Positions 6,029 through 10,159 of a DNA stretch of 10,159 bases are shown in pieces (the first letter of the stretch is position 1; each line of letters opens with the position of its first letter). Origin of the DNA: Candidatus Omnitrophota bacterium (GTDB taxonomy: Bacteria; Omnitrophota; Gorgyraeia; Zapsychrales; Fredricksoniimonadaceae). The notes beneath the pieces were generated by a model. That model did no database searches. It saw nothing but the letters and a program-made list of their open reading frames with translations, and had not been told where the DNA came from. Made by a program: the position numbers and the translations under genes. The stretch spans positions 1 to 10,159 of the forward strand of contig JAGNTT010000057.1 in assembly GCA_017987425.1 (NCBI GenBank), in the 5' to 3' direction.

Positions 6029-6687
6029 GTATCATCAACGAGGCACTCAAGAAACTTCAGAATCAAATCTCTCATACCCATCCTCATGCCAAACCAAGCA
6101 GCGAACAGACCGCCGTTCAACAACAGCCGACCGAACTAACCGCCGCCCAGCAGGCCGGCTTTCAACCAGTTCCTGAAACTTCCGTCCAGGTTTCACAGTC
6201 GGCCGCCGAACCGTCGGTGCAAAAGCCCAAAGGATCACGACTTGTGATTATCCTTGGAATTCTGTGTTTGTTGACCGCTCTCTTTGCACCCGTCGTCAAC
6301 AAACAGTCGGTCATGGGAATGCTCTTGGCCAAACTTCCCAAAAATATCAGCATCAGCCTGCCTAAAACACAAAAGATCAAACCTCAGACTCCCGCTGAAG
6401 CCATAGCCGCGGCTGAACCTGAAAAGAAAGTCGAACCCATACAGAAAATTATTCAGAACCTGACAGGGCCCGCGGCAGCGATAACCAAATCCGGGGGAAC
6501 TCCCTCCAGCCGCATCATCGTCAACGGCGTCATGACTCACGGAGCAGAAAATCTGGTTTTAATCGACGGGCAGGTTTACGAAGAAGGCAATGAAGTCGAC
6601 GGGGTCAAAATTCTCAAAATCACATCTAAAGGCATTACGGTTTTAGAAAATGGCTCTGAAAGATTCATCAAAGTGATGGGGCAATAA
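6025..6687 (+). CDS. GspB/ExeB-like inner-membrane protein
   Basis: The 220-residue protein begins MSIINEALKKLQ, a conserved N-terminal motif of GspB-type and related envelope proteins. A Gln/Pro-rich cytoplasmic stretch (about 20-70) leads to one membrane segment (about 72-90). A variable linker then leads to a C-terminal domain (about 161-217: SRIIVNGVMTHGAENLVLID, then VDGVKILKITSKGITV) of the GspB C-terminal type. Topology would be N-in, C-out. It overlaps the ATPase gene by ATGA and has a GGGAGG ribosome binding site 10 bases upstream. By analogy with ExeAB, the pair would form an energy-coupled periplasmic assembly complex. No secretin or pseudopilin gene is in the window, so the partner system is unknown. 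Confidence 0.82.
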   Translation: MSIINEALKKLQNQISHTHPHAKPSSEQTAVQQQPTELTAAQQAGFQPVPETSVQVSQSAAEPSVQKPKGSRLVIILGILCLLTALFAPVVNKQSVMGMLLAKLPKNISISLPKTQKIKPQTPAEAIAAAEPEKKVEPIQKIIQNLTGPAAAITKSGGTPSSRIIVNGVMTHGAENLVLIDGQVYEEGNEVDGVKILKITSKGITVLENGSERFIKVMGQ

Positions 6688-6689
6688 AC

Positions 6690-7778
6690 TCAGGTGTGAT
6701 ATTTACGGAGCGCCTCTTCAATCAGATCCATTGAAATACCCTGAATCACAGCGACACTTCCGATCCGGCGAGCCAAAACAAAACGGTTCTTCCCACCCAC
6801 AAATTTCTTGTCATGGCGCATCGCATCCAGAATTTTACCCTGCGACACACCCGTAAAGTTCTCGGGCAGTCCGATCAAAGACAATAAATCATTCATCCGT
6901 TTCTCGTCGGATACTTTAAACATTCCCTTACGGCACGAAATGTGCGCGGCCATGCGCATCCCCAAAGCTACGGCTTCCCCGTGATGATAACGGTCATATC
7001 CTCCCGCATTCTCGAGGGCATGCCCGAGCGTGTGACCGAAATTGAGGATCATGCGAAGACCTTTGGTCTCCCGCTCATCCTTCGAGACAACCGTGGCCTT
7101 GATGCGGGAACACGCCTCAACGACTTTCGTGAGGACAGTGCGGTCGAGTGACAAAAATTTCGCGTAATTCTTTTCCAGATAAGCAAACAACGCGCGGTCG
7201 ATGATGACGCCGTACTTGACCGCTTCGGCAAGGCCGTTTTTAATCTGACGCTGGTCGAGGGTCGTGAGAAAATTCACATCGCTAAAGACAAGCTTCGGCT
7301 GATAGAAGGCGCCGGCCAGATTTTTCCCGACTGTGAGGTCGATACCCACCTTCCCGCCGATGGCGGAATCAATCTGAGCAAGCAGGGTCGTCGGCATTTG
7401 GATATAAGGGATCCCCCTCTTGTAAACAGCGGCCACAAAACCGGCCAGATCACCGATGACGCCGCCGCCCAAAGCGACAATAAAAATCTTGCGGTCCACG
7501 TCATAACGCGCAATCTCTTCGACAAGCTTCATCGCAACGTCTGCGGATTTGCTGGGCTCACCCGCGGCAACTGAAAACACCTTAACGGTAAAGCCTTTGC
7601 TCTTCAAAGACGCGGACACCTGCTCGGCATGAATTTTTTCAACCGTGCGGTCGCTGATGATGACGGCATCCGGCCCAAGCCCCAAAGACTTTAAGGTCTT
7701 AGGCAATCGCGCCAGAATTTTATTTCCGATGACGATCGGATAACTGCGTTCCTTTAAACTCACCTGGACGACACTCAT
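6690..7778 (-). CDS. aroB: 3-dehydroquinate synthase
   Basis: AroB converts DAHP to 3-dehydroquinate, the second step of the shikimate pathway to aromatic amino acids; it needs NAD+ and a divalent metal, usually zinc. The 362-residue length is normal. Visible motifs are the NAD-binding GGGVIGDLAGFVAA (104-117), PTTLLAQIDSAIGGKVGID (129-147), GKNLAGAFYQP (151-161) and GLAEAVKYG (182-190). The expected metal ligands are E185, H249 (NFGHTLGHALE) and H266 (HHGEAVALGM). All expected active-site blocks are present. The ATG at 7778 has a GGGAG ribosome binding site 7 bases upstream and overlaps the stop of the M50 protease gene (ATGA). It is the last gene of the minus-strand cluster and ends only 2 bases from the convergent GspB-like gene. 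Confidence 0.97.
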   Translation of the reverse strand: MSVVQVSLKERSYPIVIGNKILARLPKTLKSLGLGPDAVIISDRTVEKIHAEQVSASLKSKGFTVKVFSVAAGEPSKSADVAMKLVEEIARYDVDRKIFIVALGGGVIGDLAGFVAAVYKRGIPYIQMPTTLLAQIDSAIGGKVGIDLTVGKNLAGAFYQPKLVFSDVNFLTTLDQRQIKNGLAEAVKYGVIIDRALFAYLEKNYAKFLSLDRTVLTKVVEACSRIKATVVSKDERETKGLRMILNFGHTLGHALENAGGYDRYHHGEAVALGMRMAAHISCRKGMFKVSDEKRMNDLLSLIGLPENFTGVSQGKILDAMRHDKKFVGGKNRFVLARRIGSVAVIQGISMDLIEEALRKYHT

Positions 7779-8401
7779 ATGTTCACTCCCAATATAGCCA
7801 TCAAAGCATCGACGATAGGATGGATAAAACGGAAAAGCCCCACTTGCAATAAGACCAGAACGATGACGATCCCATAACGTTCCAGCTGATTATACGCATA
7901 AGCCATGCGCGCAGGCAAGAAGCCCGACACAATTCTTGAACCGTCCAGAGGAGGGATGGGAATCATGTTAAAAACGGCAAGCACCAGATTCAATTCAATT
8001 GCCCAGATCAGAATATTTTCCAGGATACCCGAAAGTAAACCAGCGCGAAAGATCTGCGCTCCGGCTAAAGCCAAAAAAATATTGGTCAATGGCCCCGCCG
8101 CAGCGACGATCATCATATCACGCCTCGGACTTTTCAGACGCATGAAGTTAACGGGGACCGGCTTGGCCCAGCCGAAAAGAAAAAGCGACTGCGTCCAGCC
8201 CATAAAATAAGCAAGCAAAAACGATCCAGGAAGAAGAATACTCCCCACAGGGTCGATATGTTTAATAGGATTAAGCGTCAGGCGCCCGGCAAGTTTTGCG
8301 GTCGGGTCACCCAAAAGATTGGCCGCCCAACCATGGGCATACTCGTGGAGTATAATCGCCGGCCCCAGAGCAAAGGCAATCACAAGAATAATTTCGATCA
8401 T
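7775..8401 (-). CDS. M50-family site-2 protease (membrane zinc metalloprotease)
   Basis: This is an intramembrane zinc protease of the compact site-2 type. The 208-residue protein has HEYAH (19-23) in its first membrane segment, with H19 and H23 as zinc ligands and E20 catalytic, and NMIPIPPLDG (145-154), where D153 is the third ligand. GWAKPVPVN (77-85) and AAAGPLTNIFLAL (100-112) are also characteristic of this subgroup. There is no PDZ domain, so it is not an RseP-like sigma-factor protease in the strict sense; substrates are unknown. The start ATG overlaps the preceding SH3 gene's stop by one base (TAATG) without a clear ribosome binding site, which suggests re-initiation. Its own stop overlaps aroB. 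Confidence 0.92.
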   Translation of the reverse strand: MIEIILVIAFALGPAIILHEYAHGWAANLLGDPTAKLAGRLTLNPIKHIDPVGSILLPGSFLLAYFMGWTQSLFLFGWAKPVPVNFMRLKSPRRDMMIVAAAGPLTNIFLALAGAQIFRAGLLSGILENILIWAIELNLVLAVFNMIPIPPLDGSRIVSGFLPARMAYAYNQLERYGIVIVLVLLQVGLFRFIHPIVDALMAILGVNI

Positions 8402-9216
8402 TATAAAATCAGTTGGAACTTTTTGACCGCAACAACGGGATTGGACAGGGATGCCACATTGGCTACGGGATTGCCTTCAATGTGCACGTACTCGTTGGAG
8501 AAACTTCCTATCAGCTCAGGCTGGATTTTCAAATAATAAATTTTGCCGTCATCTGTTTTCAACTGATATCTGGTATTGCTAAGCATAACTGGCGTGGCAA
8601 TTGCTTCTATCAGACCGCTTACAGATACCGACGTGGACGATACTTTAAGTTCGCCTTCCTCAGGTGAGGTTCCTGTTGCAGCAGCAACCGCCGCTAAAGC
8701 AGACGAAGGCGCGACTACAGGGGCAAGCCCCAGACTCGCCAACGATGGCAGTGTTTCGGACTTGAATGTTACGTAATCTTTGCTCACCCATCCATACATT
8801 CCCTCGACCGGAGCAATCTGAAACCAGTCGTCGATCTTACTCACAATATGGATGTATTGATCCTTTTCCAGCTGACCCAGCGGGGAAAAATTAACCCCGC
8901 GTCCTGCGCGGACATTCACACGATTACCAGAGATTCTCCCGGTCTCATCGTTTTCGACCGCAACATAATCAAGACGAATATAGACTTTCGCCGTGGAAGG
9001 CAGCTGAATTTTATACCATCCATACTGCTCGTCATGAACGATAACCTTGGTGCCTTCTTTTAAGATATCGACCCGTTCGAAGTTAACGTTCTGGCCGGCG
9101 CGAACGCTGACTTTATCGGTCGAGACTTCCCCGGTAAAAGGAAAATGCTCTTTTGCCCATCCTGTGACAGACGGACAAAAGAGCATCAATGCTAAAACTA
9201 AGATTCGGTAGTTCAT
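8401..9216 (-). CDS. Secreted protein with two bacterial SH3 domains
   Basis: The 271-residue protein has a signal peptide (1-21, cleavage likely between GWA and KEH, although a Lys follows). Two bacterial SH3 repeats follow: about 29-86 (VSVRAGQNVNFERVDILKEG, then YGWYKIQLP) and about 93-150 (NRVNVRAGRGVNFSPLGQL, then YGWVSKDYV). An Ala/Pro-rich linker (about 151-192) leads to a C-terminal beta-rich domain (about 196-271) that I do not recognise. Its SGLIEAIA, DDGKIYYLK and EYVHIEG stretches look OB-like. SH3 domains of this kind typically bind peptidoglycan or envelope ligands, so a periplasmic role is likely. It starts 17 bases after the small basic protein gene, with no evident Shine-Dalgarno, and is coupled to the M50 protease gene through TAATG. 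Confidence 0.88.
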   Translation of the reverse strand: MNYRILVLALMLFCPSVTGWAKEHFPFTGEVSTDKVSVRAGQNVNFERVDILKEGTKVIVHDEQYGWYKIQLPSTAKVYIRLDYVAVENDETGRISGNRVNVRAGRGVNFSPLGQLEKDQYIHIVSKIDDWFQIAPVEGMYGWVSKDYVTFKSETLPSLASLGLAPVVAPSSALAAVAAATGTSPEEGELKVSSTSVSVSGLIEAIATPVMLSNTRYQLKTDDGKIYYLKIQPELIGSFSNEYVHIEGNPVANVASLSNPVVAVKKFQLIL

Positions 9217-9233
9217 GAGAACGACGGATGAAA

Positions 9234-9503
9234 CTATTTTTTTGCAGCGGGTTTCGCGGCGGCTCCAGCAGCAGGTTTCGCAGCTCCAGCGGCGGGTGCG
9301 GCAGCGCCTTCAGCGGGTGCGGCTTCAGCCGTTTTCTTCTTAGCCTTGATACGGACGATCTTTGTTTTCGGTAAGGCCGTCACGTTGGATGAATCCGTCC
9401 ACAAACCTTTTTTCATCAACTCTTTGATGCGTTCGATACGGGAAAACACAGTACGCTGGGTGGAACTTGCTTTGTCGATCTTCAATGATGGGTGCAACGA
9501 CAT
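9234..9503 (-). CDS. Small basic protein (PVC-group type) with Ala/Pro/Lys tail
   Basis: The 89-residue protein begins MSLHPSLKIDKASSTQRTVF, followed by SRIERIKELMKKGLW and VTALPKTKIVRIK. This matches my memory of the small basic protein family found in Chlamydiae, Verrucomicrobia and Planctomycetes (TIGR04137-like: MSxHPSLK, an ERI-x-L-KK-G-x-W block, then LPKTK). The family's function is unknown to me. After residue 53 comes a tail made only of Ala, Lys, Pro, Gly, Glu and one Thr, ending KPAAKK and resembling histone H1 tails, which suggests nucleic-acid contact. An AAGGAG ribosome binding site lies 8 bases before the ATG, inside the end of the SPOR gene, whose stop is one base away. It is a strong hint for a PVC-related lineage. 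Confidence 0.82.
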   Translation of the reverse strand: MSLHPSLKIDKASSTQRTVFSRIERIKELMKKGLWTDSSNVTALPKTKIVRIKAKKKTAEAAPAEGAAAPAAGAAKPAAGAAAKPAAKK

Positions 9504-9504
9504 A

Positions 9505-10119
9505 TCACATACTCCTTACTAAACAATCCTTATATTTTGATTTCAACTTGGCGGTCATGGCCACCGCTTCGTTCTTCCGGTTGAACTTGCCCACACAAAG
9601 GATGGCATATTTGCCTTTTTGCATGACAATCGTTTCAAACCCCTTTTTGCCTAAATCATCGGCGACTCTGCGGGCAAACTTTTCATCCGCGTAAGAAGCC
9701 ACCTGAACCGTGTACTTAAAATCAGGGGCCACCACCATCTGGGGTTTCTGTTCAACCACGGCTGCTGGAACCTGCGAAGCCGCCTGTACAGGAACACTTG
9801 CAACTGCGGCAGTAATAGGCTGTTCTACGTTCCTAACCGGGGTAACCGCAGCTTGCGCAACAACCGCAGGGGTTTCGGCCACTAATGACGCAGCCTGAAG
9901 CTTTTCTTTGAACTGGGTAGACATGACATGCTTACCCCGCTCAACCCCCAGGGAATACGCAAAAACCGCAAGCATTATACATAAAATGGTCAAAACCACA
10001 AGATTTTCTATTGTCAGGGTCAGGTTGGCCAAAAACAACCTCGGTCTCCTGGCATCATCACCTACAGTGGAATTTCCCGGAAAAAGTTCGAATTGAGGCT
10101 GTTTGTAATTAATATTCAC
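9505..10119 (-). CDS. SPOR-domain single-pass membrane protein
   Basis: The 204-residue protein has a short cytoplasmic N-terminus, one membrane segment (about 38-58), a long Ala/Val/Pro/Gln-rich linker (about 75-130) and a C-terminal SPOR domain (about 133-204: YTVQVASYADEKFARRVADD, then KGFETIVMQKGKYAILCVGK). SPOR domains bind denuded peptidoglycan glycan strands and target proteins such as FtsN and DedD to the division septum; the same architecture fits here. The start is GTG at 10119, with a weak AAGG about 8 bases upstream. No better ATG exists before the membrane segment. It is the first visible gene of the cluster running down to aroB. The 40 bases beyond it (10120-10159) hold no recognisable feature. 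Confidence 0.88.
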   Translation of the reverse strand: MNINYKQPQFELFPGNSTVGDDARRPRLFLANLTLTIENLVVLTILCIMLAVFAYSLGVERGKHVMSTQFKEKLQAASLVAETPAVVAQAAVTPVRNVEQPITAAVASVPVQAASQVPAAVVEQKPQMVVAPDFKYTVQVASYADEKFARRVADDLGKKGFETIVMQKGKYAILCVGKFNRKNEAVAMTAKLKSKYKDCLVRSM

Positions 10120-10159
10120 GGTAGGGCCTTTTGGTAAGTTAAATTTGGATAAAGTTTTA

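Noticed and set aside
9237..9346. Ala-rich stretch as a mobile or tandem nucleotide repeat
   Set aside because: The repetition follows codons for Ala, Pro, Gly and Lys in a conserved gene frame and is best explained as a low-complexity protein tail.

Overview
The window looks like ordinary chromosomal DNA of a diderm (Gram-negative-type) bacterium with roughly balanced base composition and tightly packed genes. A 'small basic protein' of the type I associate with the Planctomycetes-Verrucomicrobia-Chlamydiae (PVC) group lies at 9234-9503. A SPOR-domain membrane protein and an ExeA/GspB-like pair also point to a diderm. A PVC or Omnitrophota-like lineage is my best guess, but it is an inference from protein style, not a proven assignment. 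I see no insertion sequences, CRISPR arrays, rRNA or tRNA.

Layout. Positions 1-2137 (minus strand) hold recO, then a polytopic membrane protein, then the first 84 codons of a secreted protein that runs off the left edge. The last two overlap by ATGA. Positions 2138-2270 are a short intergenic stretch with a candidate recO promoter. Positions 2271-4235 (minus) encode a KimA-like potassium transporter. Its leader (4236-4467) contains a strong-looking promoter, a complete c-di-AMP (ydaO-yuaA class) riboswitch and an intrinsic terminator placed just before the ribosome binding site. lexA (4508-5107, minus) follows, and is divergent from an ExeA-like AAA ATPase gene (5219-6028, plus) overlapped by a GspB-like gene (6025-6687, plus). 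That pair meets, only 2 bases apart, the end of a minus-strand cluster running from 10119 down to 6690: SPOR-domain protein, small basic protein, SH3-domain secreted protein, M50 site-2 protease and aroB.

How it works together. The clearest regulatory unit is the kimA leader: c-di-AMP, the signal that reports potassium and osmotic state in Gram-positive bacteria, should be sensed by the leader RNA to switch off potassium uptake. The ExeA/GspB pair is a module that in type II secretion helps assemble the secretin, but no other secretion gene lies here. The right-hand cluster mixes envelope proteins (SPOR, SH3, M50) with a shikimate-pathway enzyme, joined by very short gaps or overlaps, and is probably one transcript.

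The most interesting points are the riboswitch-transporter unit outside its classic Gram-positive setting, a 13-base copy of an aptamer hairpin in its terminator, an apparently leaderless exeA-like transcript, and a histone-H1-like tail on the small basic protein.
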